Shown here piece by piece: positions 1 to 10,636 of a stretch of DNA of 64,000 nt. The stretch is from Haematococcus lacustris (Eukaryota; Chlorophyta; Chlorophyceae; Chlamydomonadales; Haematococcaceae): the NCBI GenBank assembly GCA_030144725.1, contig JASKMD010000019.1, positions 8,172,760 through 8,236,759 of the forward strand, given 5' to 3'. Below the pieces are notes generated by a model. It searched no databases and was not told where the DNA came from. It saw only the letters and a list, made by a program, of their open reading frames with translations. Both the position numbers and the translations under genes were made by a program. How positions within the stretch are numbered: the stretch's first letter is position 1; each line of letters starts with the position of its first letter.

Positions 1-364
1 GCATCCTGTCCATCCGTCATGCCACAGATGTCCACCTGCATTGAGGGGAAGGGAGGTGCGCAATGCTCATAACTTGCAAGCAAGCAAGTGGACTTGCTGC
101 TACACGACTGCAGAGTGGGATCCAGCCTGGAATGGGCAGCAACATCGCGGAGTGGGCATGGTAAGCAGCAGCCTAGCGTTGGTAGTGTGGGAGGTCCATT
201 GGGGGGTGATGGTGGGTTGCAGCCAGACTGACGTGAGCTTGGCTTCAGACCACTTGTTAACACTGGCATGCCGTGGTGCCAATAAAGCATGAAAGGCATT
301 AGATACCTTTCCTTTGGGCAGCCATGCAACTGGTGCATTGGCAAGGGCTACACATGTCATGCAG
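1..364. other. Intron or unresolved exon region of the left-edge TmcB-like gene
   Basis: No firm exon is visible. A stretch from about 114 to 160 has a CTGCAG acceptor and a GTAAGC donor and could be a 47-nt exon of the same gene. Nothing else is recognisable. Confidence 0.35.
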
Positions 365-1459
365 GCAAACCAACCCTGATTGTGCAAGCGGCATGGATCG
401 GTTGAACGCCATCTACGAAACAATGGTGGTGGACGTGATTAGGTGAGTGAAGTTGCTGCCATTGTACTGAGTCCTGAATCTTGGATCAGGTTATGTAGAA
501 TATCTCTGTAATCCACAGTAATGGGTGAGGATGTGATGGCTTGCATGCAATGGCAAGGCAACCCAGTGCCTGACATCGAAGTGCTGATCCTGCATGACTA
601 CTGCCTGGCACCCCACCCCATTGCACCCCACCCAAGTGCATTTTGCCAGGGCGGAAGGCACCTCAGCTCATGTGCACGGACCACCATGGCCCCCTTATGT
701 TTCGTTTGGAAGGCAAGGCCTTAGCCCCTGTCATCCTTGGCAGGCTGGGCAGGCTCCGGGGTGCTGAGTCCAGGCTGTTTGCTGGCATCACTAAGGGGCA
801 TCACATTGGGCCCCACGTTTGCATGCTGTGCTATGTGGGCTGGGAGCAGAAGATGGTGGACCTCTCCCTCCCTTCTGTGATACATGCACACACGCATTCA
901 GGGCCACTGCTGCTCTGTTACCCCTTGCCGACCGTGCAGCAACGTGTTGGACTTCCAAATTGCATCCTTTGCATTGACGTGGGTCATCATGGCTTTATTT
1001 CTCCTCTTTGTGTTCCGTCCCTTCCTGAACCGAGTCAAGAATGAAACCAAGCGTGTGGCGGAACTGTTGAGCCAGCTGCCTGCTGAGGTGGATGTGGAAG
1101 GCCTGGTGCAAAGGTGGGTGACAAGCAAGTGGTCATGTTGTCTCCTGATGTACAAATGTGTGGCATGCAAGCAGCCGATCCCAAATGCCGCACATGACCT
1201 TTCGGCATGGTCATATCCATCGTCCTAATGATGATGTGGCTTACACCGCTTAAGCCGTCAGGCTGCTAGGCTGTTAGGCTGCCATCGTCCTAATGCTCTA
1301 CATACATGCTTAATTGACACAAGGCTGGTTGTGTAATGCAGGTGGCTGATGGGAGCCACAACAAATGTCCGTGCATCCCAACCGCTCGCCAACATCGTTA
1401 GCAACATTACACACACTGCCAGTGCAACGAAGCGATCACCGAAGAGATTGCAAGAGTGA
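365..1459 (+). CDS. TmcB-like multi-TM protein, C-terminal three exons (partial, 5' end outside window)
   Basis: Three exons can be phased: 365-442 (78 nt), 940-1113 (174 nt) and 1342-1459 (118 nt, ending in TGA). All have GT-AG borders. The middle exon encodes a membrane span (FALTWVIMALFLLFVFRPF) followed by a cytoplasmic tail containing ETKRVAELLSQLPAEVDVEG. The last exon reads WLMGATTN...KRLQE. The first two exons have the same lengths (78 and 174 nt) and the same phases as exons of the large gene on the - strand at 47.9-64 kb, so the two genes are paralogs. The family is recognised as algal 'tiny macrocysts'-type PAS/multi-TM proteins, presumably membrane sensors; the function is inferred. 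A short candidate upstream exon ends at the GTAAGC donor after 160, but its phase is not resolved. Confidence 0.7.
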
Positions 1460-2862
1460 ATGCATTACTTGCAACTACACCCACCACCAATGATGCACCA
1501 CACTTAGAAGAGCTGGTGAAGTAATTGAATGCCAGCGCTCGCACTGTCGACAGATATCTCTGTCATACCCTGAAAATCTGCCAGTGCTTGTGTTGTCCCA
1601 GATATCCAGGAATGTTCAATCAGAGGATTTGCTTTCAAGGTTGTGTGGTTCCATCTGCTTGGGCTCCATGCGTGTCTTGCATGCGCCTATGCTTTGGCTA
1701 GCCCCATTGTTATGGTAGGTTGTTGATTTGGTATGGTTTCTTCTCCGGGATTATCTTGTCCCTGCCCTAGCTTCTACTCCTCCCCCGATCTTGGCGGTTG
1801 CACGGTTTCGTACCTTGCAGAAACTGGTGGTCACGCCTTTGACTCATGCCAACGCTTGCACTACTTCTGCCGCCGTAGGGCTAGGACTGGTGATCACATC
1901 ACCATGAGCTGTAGGGTGACATTGAAGATGATGTGGTCACTAGCCATTGTATCAGCATCTGGGTAATATCGCATCTAGAGGAGTTTGGTGTGGGGCATAC
2001 CGCCATGTTTGGGAAGGTAGTTGTTGCATAACTAATTGGACACACACCGTCTACAAGGCCACAGAGACATAGGTTTACAAATGCCCTGTCGTCAGATCAT
2101 CCGTATGCAGCCTCGATGCTTCCACATCATACACCCTCCCACCCCTCACCCCCACCCTGCGTGTCAGCCATGATACTTGTCCAGTAAAACAGCATCCACA
2201 TGCGAATGCACAGGTCCTTGCATGCATGCACAGTCAACTGCAGCACTACACTGTTTACTGTATCTTCAGCTCGACCAGCTCTACCTAATCTTGCCAACGC
2301 CCAAGCGGGCTAAGGACACGCAGTTATACTTGTGCGCAAACAGTGCATCAGCAGCATAATGATCAAGCATAGTTTTTCCTCCATATCCACATGTGCTGCA
2401 AGACACCACCTCACCCAGCAGCACCCCACCTAGCCTTGCTTGTGGCAGGTACCAAGGGTTGATCATTGAATGGGCATTGCTTCTGATCCAATACCACTTG
2501 CATCAGAGCCACCTTTGGCCCACACCACATCAAAATGTCCACCTCAAGGTCCCAGCAAGCGTGAATCACAGCATCCTGCGCCATACCCTACACAAATAGC
2601 TAGTGCCCGGGTACGCGCGTGGCAGACCATTGCACATCAGCAAGTGCAAGGCAGAGCCCTATGTAAAGCACTGCTGTACAGCAACGCACTTTCGACTCAG
2701 CTCAGGCACTAGAGAAACGCAGGCACCAGGTGAAAAGAATTGCATGCAAGGCAATCAGGACTTCCATCACCATAGATAAGCTTGCCGACATGCTTCTGCT
2801 GAGCTGATAGATCTGCTCGCCCCGCATCACAAAGAACAGGCAGCAAGGAGTGCTGCCACTAC
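1460..2862. other. Non-coding part of the repeat unit; possible expansin 3' UTR
   Basis: Between the TmcB-like stop and the expansin stop, the three copies differ by indels that are not multiples of three, so I call no gene here. Short open frames on both strands are not conserved in frame. A TGTAA sequence on the - strand near 2,072-2,077 is kept in all three copies and could be the expansin polyadenylation signal; that would imply a ~790-nt 3' UTR. Confidence 0.4.
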
Positions 2863-5429
2863 TCACTGCTGGCCAACTGCCCCCAACCGACGCCCTGACT
2901 TTTGGGGGGGTGAAGGTGTGGGGGAAGGGGAGGACGACCCTGAGCGGGGAGGGGAGGAAGAGGATGAGGGAGAAGGTGAAGGGGAGGAGGGGGAGGAGGA
3001 AGGTGAGGGGGGAGGCACCTTCGCATTGTCAGGCGGGCCTGAAAATGACACCACCTGCAGCAACATCACCAGCAACGAGTTTGCTTAGTGTACAGAGTGA
3101 CGAGCATTAGCAGCGCTGCATCCTACATCAAGGCGCACTTCCCACTGCTATGGCACACTGACAGCTCATGGCTGGGCAACACGCTAAGCGATGAGGCCAC
3201 CCACCTTCTGGCCAAAAGCCTTGGCGGCAGCATGCTGCGCATCCAAGTCATGAGGATATTGACGAAGAAGTGAACTGTATAGTATGCAACACACACAAAC
3301 TCAGTCGCATCATTGACAGAAGCAGCAAACAAAGCACTGCTGTTTTGCCCCTGCGTCTATTGCTTGGGCAGCACCTGACCTGGGCTTTTGCACTGAGGGG
3401 TTGAGTGGCTGCTGGAAGTCAGCAGGGCAGGGGGTCTCCTGGTACTCAATGCCCACCACACCCTTCCCTGGGTCGGCGAACTGCAGGACAGCCACCACCG
3501 CAGCAAGGCAGGTCACATCAACTGGTGCTTAGCTGGCAGGTGTGCGAGGCAGTCTGTGCATACAATACATCATTTTGATGTACCAGCAGCTGAACTAAGT
3601 ACAGCATTGTTCACCTTTTTGAAAGCCCAGATACCCAAGTCAAAGTGGTCCATGTCCCCACAGCACCAGCGCTTGTTGGAGTAAGCGTTGTTTGGATAGT
3701 CGCAAGGGCTGCAGCAGCAGAGCATGCCGATGCAAGAACAGGCATTGTGGCGACATCAAGTGCTGCGTCATCAGAAGCGCTGAACGTAGCAGGGGCAGCG
3801 ACAAGAGGTCCACAATGGAATAGGTGGACGGGCACTTATAGCTACAGCCAAGTCAGCACGGCTAGCAGCAGCGACGGTGCAAACAGCAGCGGTGCACAGC
3901 AGCAGCAGCAGCAGCAGCAGCAGAACCTACCAGTTGTCGGTGATGACCACAGTGACGGGGTCCTGGTTGTAGCACTCATGGTTGCGGTCAATCTGCTGAC
4001 CATAGTTGTCCCTCACTGTCATGGGCTTGCAGCGAATCTTGTAGCAACGCCTGCAGCATCAGATATACAATCTCAGGTGCCCATCTCAGTCATGCTAGTA
4101 ACATGGCACCAGCAGCTACAGCAGAAGCAGCAGCAAGGATAGGCAAGTAGCTAGTGATGTGATACGTGAACCCTTCCCACCCGCAACCCATGCTTACGAC
4201 CAGTACTAGAGCAGATGCCACTGACAGCCAAACAGGCAACTGCTCGGCAGTTTATAGTTGACAGGCAAGATGAACAACATGAAGTGCAGCAGATTCATGT
4301 CATGCACAACACTACCAGCAGTGCAAGACATTTCGAACAGAATGCAAGCATACACGCAAGCAGGGATGCGTGCATGGCTTCTTGCCTGCCCTCCCCTTCA
4401 GGCCCTGGTGGCCATGTGCTGGCCCTGGTGGCACCAGTCCTCCCTCACACACGTCACACCGACCAGGACAGTCACACGGCCATGCAGGCTGGGCCAAGCG
4501 GCCGGCTGCTGCGGCTGCGCAACACAAGCCCGGACCAGCAGCAGCAGGTAGGTTGGGTCCAAGCATGGAGAAAGGAGCCCTTCCATCGCCCCTGCCAACT
4601 ATCCAGCATCAGCATCCACACCCGCACAGCTTCACAACATGCTATCACAACTCTCCAGGCTAGTTGCTGACACCGTTACCAAGCAGCAGCCCCATGTGCA
4701 ATCATTTCTACAGCCAGCTCGACACCACCACTTCCATCCCAACCCAGACAGCATAAACTCACCCGCAGCTACCACCAAAGCGTGGGTGCCCATCATTCAT
4801 GGCTGCCACCATCCAGTTCTGGTTCCCACCAAACTTGTTGCCAAGGTACCCTGAGCAGGAGGCAAGGGCAACAAGCCGGTCTAGTCATACCTACATATCA
4901 ACACCTAATGTCAGTGCATGGCACAAGACTCGGCAGCTCTGGTGCAGTGCTGGGTGCTGTCACATGCAGCACTCACCATACATGCATGAACCGGAGTGAA
5001 CAGACATCCTGCAGCCAAGCGAGGGGAGAATGCAGAGTGGCAATGCGAGCAGATTAGTAAAGCAGCACTGAGCTGGCAGCATACGTGAAGGGCCTGGTGC
5101 ATGTTCACGGTCGTCAACGCAGCATAGAGGTAGGCACTCAGCACGCGGTCCCTAGCTAGGAGCGAGCAACATAGTCCATCACGTGAGACTCACCAGGCAG
5201 CGTCGTCGTACCACGTTGCTCGACCGACCTTCCACTGGGCGGAAGCAGGGACGGCCAGCAGCAAGGTAAGTAGCGCAAAAATGGAGGCCGGCGACGATTG
5301 ACTCAAGGGTCGTGGGTGCACTAGCCTGCCACTCGACAAGGGCCACTCGGACCGCTCAGGGGCATCGCACGGGCTGCGCAACTGCGGCATACTGCGGTGA
5401 CCCTGCAAACATAGCAACAAGCGCGCCAT
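2863..5429 (-). CDS. Expansin-like secreted protein, copy 1 (8 exons, ~310 aa)
   Basis: Exons on the - strand: 5429-5194, 5008-4977, 4850-4763, 4050-3931, 3708-3615, 3480-3380, 3274-3205, 3054-2863. All have GT-AG borders and the 933 nt close in one frame. A hydrophobic signal segment (SIFALLTLLLAVPASA) is followed by the double-psi barrel core: GRATWYDDAAW, SVHSGSCMYG, FGGSCGRCYKIRC, VVITDNCPCDYPNNAYSNKR, CCGDMDHFDLGIWAF (the expansin HFD motif) and GVVGIEYQETPC. Expansins loosen cell walls without hydrolysis. After the barrel comes a short exon and a Ser/Pro-rich tail (SPSSSPSSPSPSP) like algal wall glycoproteins. The signal core starts about 48 residues after the ATG, so the true start may lie downstream or use an unseen splice. 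Exon 7 is the least certain. Confidence 0.85.
3897..3923 (+). repeat. (CAG)9 microsatellite in expansin intron 4
   Basis: Nine CAG units (CTG on the coding strand) begin 7 nt inside the intron, right after the GTAGGT donor of exon 4. The same tract has 7 units in copy 2 (11,668-11,688) and 18 in copy 3 (20,640-20,693). Confidence 0.95.
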
Positions 5430-6448
5430 TGACCCACCGAGAGCCGCATGACTGGGAGGCGGGTGGTGCGATTAGTGGGGCAACAGCTAAAAGTGGCAGT
5501 AAAGAATTTGGACACAGAACGGTGAGGTGCTAAGCCGCCGTCCTAAGCGACTCTTGGGAACATGTCTAGCGCTGCGGCCCTCTCGCTATCGCAAAGCTGT
5601 AATAGCTAGGGCGTGCGCATGCTAGGGCAATTGGCGGTTCAATAAGGTGACGGCCTTTGGCGACAATGGCGTGCGAACCTAGACCTGTTGCTCCTCGGAG
5701 AGCGCCGCTAGCTCACCTGTGATTGCTTAAGGTATCCGAGGCTGGATGCAGCGAGCTTTGAATTTGTGGCCAAGGGTGCAGTAGTACCTCGGCTGCGACA
5801 CACGAGTGCGCCCTGGAGTGTGCGGCGAGTGTGTGCCGACGAATGCAAAGCTCACCATTTGATCCGCCGGGTCACACAACAGGCAATGAGAAGTGATCTA
5901 CCCCGCCATTGGCCCCGCAAACCTTCGTTGTCCATGTCACAAAGTCCTTGACTATGCCAACGAGTAGCACACCGCCAGGTATCAGCGTGGCACAGCGCGC
6001 ACGCCCGAAGCTGTAGACCCGCGGGCTCGAGTACTCCTAGGGTCACATCTAGGATAAGGGCACAATACTGCGAAGGGGGCACGTCAATGCCCACCATCGC
6101 AGGCCCAAGGCACAGCTTGAGTACACCGTCTCACTTGAGTACACCAGTCACTACTTGCTGTGTAGAAGTGTAGGGGCTCCCCGGGATAGGGATACAGAGC
6201 CAGGCAAGCAGCCAGCGACCCAGTGCAGAGCGCAGCCTGCTGTATCACAAACACAATTTGTCACGATCACTCGCAGTCCGGCGAGGTGACCCTCAAACGC
6301 TAGAATCACCGCGCCGCTTACCATCATTGCGCAGCTTCCAACGCGAAAAACGCTATCATCAACGGTGCATTAGTAAGTGATTGCTAAATAGGTAAAAAAA
6401 AAGGTGGACCCCTACGGTGATAGGGTGGTCCGCGACCCCGTCCAGGGG
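5430..6448. other. Upstream region of expansin copy 1
   Basis: About 1 kb between the expansin ATG and array 1. It is nearly identical to 13,198-14,207 in unit 2, so it was duplicated with the gene and probably holds the promoter. No gene or clear motif is recognised. The last ~40 bp before the array match, in reverse, a stretch inside the TIR element at 18,148-18,190. Confidence 0.5.
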
Positions 6449-9023
6449 CCCCGCCCCGCCCCGCCCCGCCCCGCCCCGCCCCGCCCCGCCCCGCCCCGCC
6501 CCGCCCCGCCCCGCCCCGCCCCGCCCCGCCCCGCCCCGCCCCGCCCCGCCCCGCCCCGCCCCGCCCCGCCCCGCCCCGCCCCGCCCCGCCCCGCCCCGCC
6601 CCGCCCCGCCCCGCCCCGCCCCGCCCCGCCCCGCCCCGCCCCGCCCCGCCCCGCCCCGCCCCGCCCCGCCCCGCCCCGCCCCGCCCCGCCCCGCCCCGCC
6701 CCGCCCCGCCCCGCCCCGCCCCGCCCCGCCCCGCCCCGCCCCGCCCCGCCCCGCCCCGCCCCGCCCCGCCCCGCCCCGCCCCGCCCCGCCCCGCCCCGCC
6801 CCGCCCCGCCCCGCCCCGCCCCGCCCCGCCCCGCCCCGCCCCGCCCCGCCCCGCCCCGCCCCGCCCCGCCCCGCCCCGCCCCGCCCCGCCCCGCCCCGCC
6901 CCGCCCCGCCCCGCCCCGCCCCGCCCCGCCCCGCCCCGCCCCGCCCCGCCCCGCCCCGCCCCGCCCCGCCCCGCCCCGCCCCGCCCCGCCCCGCCCCGCC
7001 CCGCCCCGCCCCGCCCCGCCCCGCCCCGCCCCGCCCCGCCCCGCCCCGCCCCGCCCCGCCCCGCCCCGCCCCGCCCCGCCCCGCCCCGCCCCGCCCCGCC
7101 CCGCCCCGCCCCGCCCCGCCCCGCCCCGCCCCGCCCCGCCCCGCCCCGCCCCGCCCCGCCCCGCCCCGCCCCGCCCCGCCCCGCCCCGCCCCGCCCCGCC
7201 CCGCCCCGCCCCGCCCCGCCCCGCCCCGCCCCGCCCCGCCCCGCCCCGCCCCGCCCCGCCCCGCCCCGCCCCGCCCCGCCCCGCCCCGCCCCGCCCCGCC
7301 CCGCCCCGCCCCGCCCCGCCCCGCCCCGCCCCGCCCCGCCCCGCCCCGCCCCGCCCCGCCCCGCCCCGCCCCGCCCCGCCCCGCCCCGCCCCGCCCCGCC
7401 CCGCCCCGCCCCGCCCCGCCCCGCCCCGCCCCGCCCCGCCCCGCCCCGCCCCGCCCCGCCCCGCCCCGCCCCGCCCCGCCCCGCCCCGCCCCGCCCCGCC
7501 CCGCCCCGCCCCGCCCCGCCCCGCCCCGCCCCGCCCCGCCCCGCCCCGCCCCGCCCCGCCCCGCCCCGCCCCGCCCCGCCCCGCCCCGCCCCGCCCCGCC
7601 CCGCCCCGCCCCGCCCCGCCCCGCCCCGCCCCGCCCCGCCCCGCCCCGCCCCGCCCCGCCCCGCCCCGCCCCGCCCCGCCCCGCCCCGCCCCGCCCCGCC
7701 CCGCCCCGCCCCGCCCCGCCCCGCCCCGCCCCGCCCCGCCCCGCCCCGCCCCGCCCCGCCCCGCCCCGCCCCGCCCCGCCCCGCCCCGCCCCGCCCCGCC
7801 CCGCCCCGCCCCGCCCCGCCCCGCCCCGCCCCGCCCCGCCCCGCCCCGCCCCGCCCCGCCCCGCCCCGCCCCGCCCCGCCCCGCCCCGCCCCGCCCCGCC
7901 CCGCCCCGCCCCGCCCCGCCCCGCCCCGCCCCGCCCCGCCCCGCCCCGCCCCGCCCCGCCCCGCCCCGCCCCGCCCCGCCCCGCCCCGCCCCGCCCCGCC
8001 CCGCCCCGCCCCGCCCCGCCCCGCCCCGCCCCGCCCCGCCCCGCCCCGCCCCGCCCCGCCCCGCCCCGCCCCGCCCCGCCCCGCCCCGCCCCGCCCCGCC
8101 CCGCCCCGCCCCGCCCCGCCCCGCCCCGCCCCGCCCCGCCCCGCCCCGCCCCGCCCCGCCCCGCCCCGCCCCGCCCCGCCCCGCCCCGCCCCGCCCCGCC
8201 CCGCCCCGCCCCGCCCCGCCCCGCCCCGCCCCGCCCCGCCCCGCCCCGCCCCGCCCCGCCCCGCCCCGCCCCGCCCCGCCCCGCCCCGCCCCGCCCCGCC
8301 CCGCCCCGCCCCGCCCCGCCCCGCCCCGCCCCGCCCCGCCCCGCCCCGCCCCGCCCCGCCCCGCCCCGCCCCGCCCCGCCCCGCCCCGCCCCGCCCCGCC
8401 CCGCCCCGCCCCGCCCCGCCCCGCCCCGCCCCGCCCCGCCCCGCCCCGCCCCGCCCCGCCCCGCCCCGCCCCGCCCCGCCCCGCCCCGCCCCGCCCCGCC
8501 CCGCCCCGCCCCGCCCCGCCCCGCCCCGCCCCGCCCCGCCCCGCCCCGCCCCGCCCCGCCCCGCCCCGCCCCGCCCCGCCCCGCCCCGCCCCGCCCCGCC
8601 CCGCCCCGCCCCGCCCCGCCCCGCCCCGCCCCGCCCCGCCCCGCCCCGCCCCGCCCCGCCCCGCCCCGCCCCGCCCCGCCCCGCCCCGCCCCGCCCCGCC
8701 CCGCCCCGCCCCGCCCCGCCCCGCCCCGCCCCGCCCCGCCCCGCCCCGCCCCGCCCCGCCCCGCCCCGCCCCGCCCCGCCCCGCCCCGCCCCGCCCCGCC
8801 CCGCCCCGCCCCGCCCCGCCCCGCCCCGCCCCGCCCCGCCCCGCCCCGCCCCGCCCCGCCCCGCCCCGCCCCGCCCCGCCCCGCCCCGCCCCGCCCCGCC
8901 CCGCCCCGCCCCGCCCCGCCCCGCCCCGCCCCGCCCCGCCCCGCCCCGCCCCGCCCCGCCCCGCCCCGCCCCGCCCCGCCCCGCCCCGCCCCGCCCCGCC
9001 CCGCCCCGCCCCGCCCCGCCCCG
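6449..9023. repeat. (CCCCG)n array 1, 515 pure units
   Basis: 2,575 bp of uninterrupted CCCCG on the + strand (CGGGG on the strand coding for expansin). The left border is CCAGGGG|CCCCG and the right border is CCCCG|ACCCGGAGCC. It starts 1.0 kb upstream of the expansin copy 1 ATG. G-runs of four on the - strand make G-quadruplexes likely. All six frames are open by composition only. Confidence 0.99.
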
Positions 9024-9135
9024 ACCCGGAGCCTAGCTGGTAGCAACACCACCCTACCCACTAGCTGCAGGGGTGCTGGCACCACTAGGAGCATGGCTGG
9101 CAGCAACACCACCCTACCCTTTAGCAGCAGCTCTC
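9024..9135. other. Spacer between array 1 and unit 2
   Basis: Unique sequence with a ~27-bp direct repeat (AGCAACACCACCCTACCC core) at about 9,040-9,061 and 9,100-9,119. No gene. Confidence 0.6.
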
Positions 9136-9175
9136 CATGCATGCTTTATTGACACATGGCTGGTTTGTAATACAG

Positions 9176-9293
9176 GTGGCTGATGGGAGCCACAACAAAT
9201 GCCCGTGCATCCCAACCGCTTGCCAACAGAGTTAGCAACGTTACACACACTGCCAGTGCAACGAAGCGATCACCGAAGAGACTGCAAGAGTGA
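9176..9293 (+). pseudogene. Orphan last exon of the TmcB-like gene (unit 2)
   Basis: A 118-nt exon with a TACAG acceptor, identical in length to 1,342-1,459 and still open to its TGA (WLMGATTN...KRLQE). The upstream exons are absent because the duplication began in the preceding intron, so this is an exon without a gene. Confidence 0.7.
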
Positions 9294-10636
9294 ATGCAGT
9301 ACTTGCAACTACACCCACCACCAGGGATGCACCACACTTAGAAGAGCTGGTGAAGTAATTGAATGCCAGCGCTCGCACTGTCGACAGAGATCTCTGCCAT
9401 ACCTCGTTTGTGTTTATAGCTTGAATACTGCCAGTGTTTATGTTGTCCAGGTGTGCAGGAATGTTCAACCTGAGGATGTGCTTCCAAGCTTTGTGTGCAA
9501 AGTAAGTGATGGTTTCATCTGACTTGAGGCTCGCATGCGTGTCATTCGCATGCGCCTATGCATTTGGCTTGCCCCATTTGCATGGTAAGTTTTTATGGTT
9601 TGGTGTTCTCCTACGGAATTTTCTTGTTCCTGCCCTAGCTTTACTCCTCCCCCGTCTTGGCGCTTACACAGTTTCTTACCTCCCAGAAACTGGTGGTCAC
9701 GCCTCTGACTATGCCAACGCTTGCACTACTTATGCCGCCGCAGGGCTGAAGTGTTTTTCAGGTCATGAGTTACAATTCATCCAGGATCAGAAGGTGTAGT
9801 CTATCTTGATCACTGGCAACATGAGGGAGGCAGGCCATGACGCTACAAGGCCACAGAGATATAGGTTTACAAATGCCCTGTCGTCACATCATCCGTATAC
9901 AGCCTCGATGCTTCCACATCATACACCCTCCCACCCCTCACCCCCATCCTGCGTGTCAGCCATGATACTTGTCCAGTAAAACAGCATCCACATGCAAATG
10001 CACAGGTCCTTGCATGCATGCACAGACAACTAGCACTACACTGTTACTAAATCTGCTCGACCAGCTCTACCTAATCTTGCCAACGCCCAAGGGGATAAAC
10101 ACGCAGTTATACTTGTGCGCAAACAGTGCATCTGCAGCAAAGATCAAGCATACTTTTCCTCCAAATCCACATGTGCTGCAAGACACCACCTCACCAGCAA
10201 CACACCACCTAGCCTTGCTTGTGGCAGGTACCAAGGGTTGATCATTGAATGGCCATTGCTTCTGATCCAATACCACTTGCATCAGGCCACCTTTGGCCCA
10301 CACCACATCACACTGTCCACCTCAAGGTCCCAGCAAGCGTGAATCACAGCATCCTGCGCCATACCCTACACAATAGCTAGTGCCCGGGTGCGCGCGTGGC
10401 AGACCATTGCACATCAGCAAGTGCAAGGCAGAGCCCGTATGTAAAGCACTGCTGTACAGCAACGCACTCTCGACTCAGCTCAGGCACTAGAAAAACGCAG
10501 GCACCAGGTGAAAAGAATTGCATGCAAGGCAATGCAGGACTTCCATCACCATAGATAAGCTTGCCGACATGCTTCTGCTGAATAATCTGCTCGCCCCGCA
10601 TCACAAAGAACAGGCAGCAAGGAGTGCTGCCACTAC

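Larger units (their letters stand above)
1301..6446. repeat. Segmental tandem duplication, unit 1 (~5.1 kb)
   Basis: First copy of a unit that recurs at 9,136-14,207 and, rearranged, at 17,253-22,700 and after the gap at 26,392. It starts in the last intron of the left-edge TmcB-like gene (near CATGCTTAATTGACACA), includes that gene's last exon and a whole expansin gene on the other strand, and ends at the first GGGGC array. Unit 1 and unit 2 are nearly identical from about 2,850 to 6,430, and diverge more, with indels, between 1,460 and 2,860. Confidence 0.85.

Noticed and set aside
6359..9152. Very long open frames (PAPPR and GRGGA repeats, 560-960 codons) over the CCCCG arrays on both strands
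   Set aside because: A pure 5-bp repeat without stop codons is open in all six frames. No splice signals, codon pattern or conserved ends support a protein.
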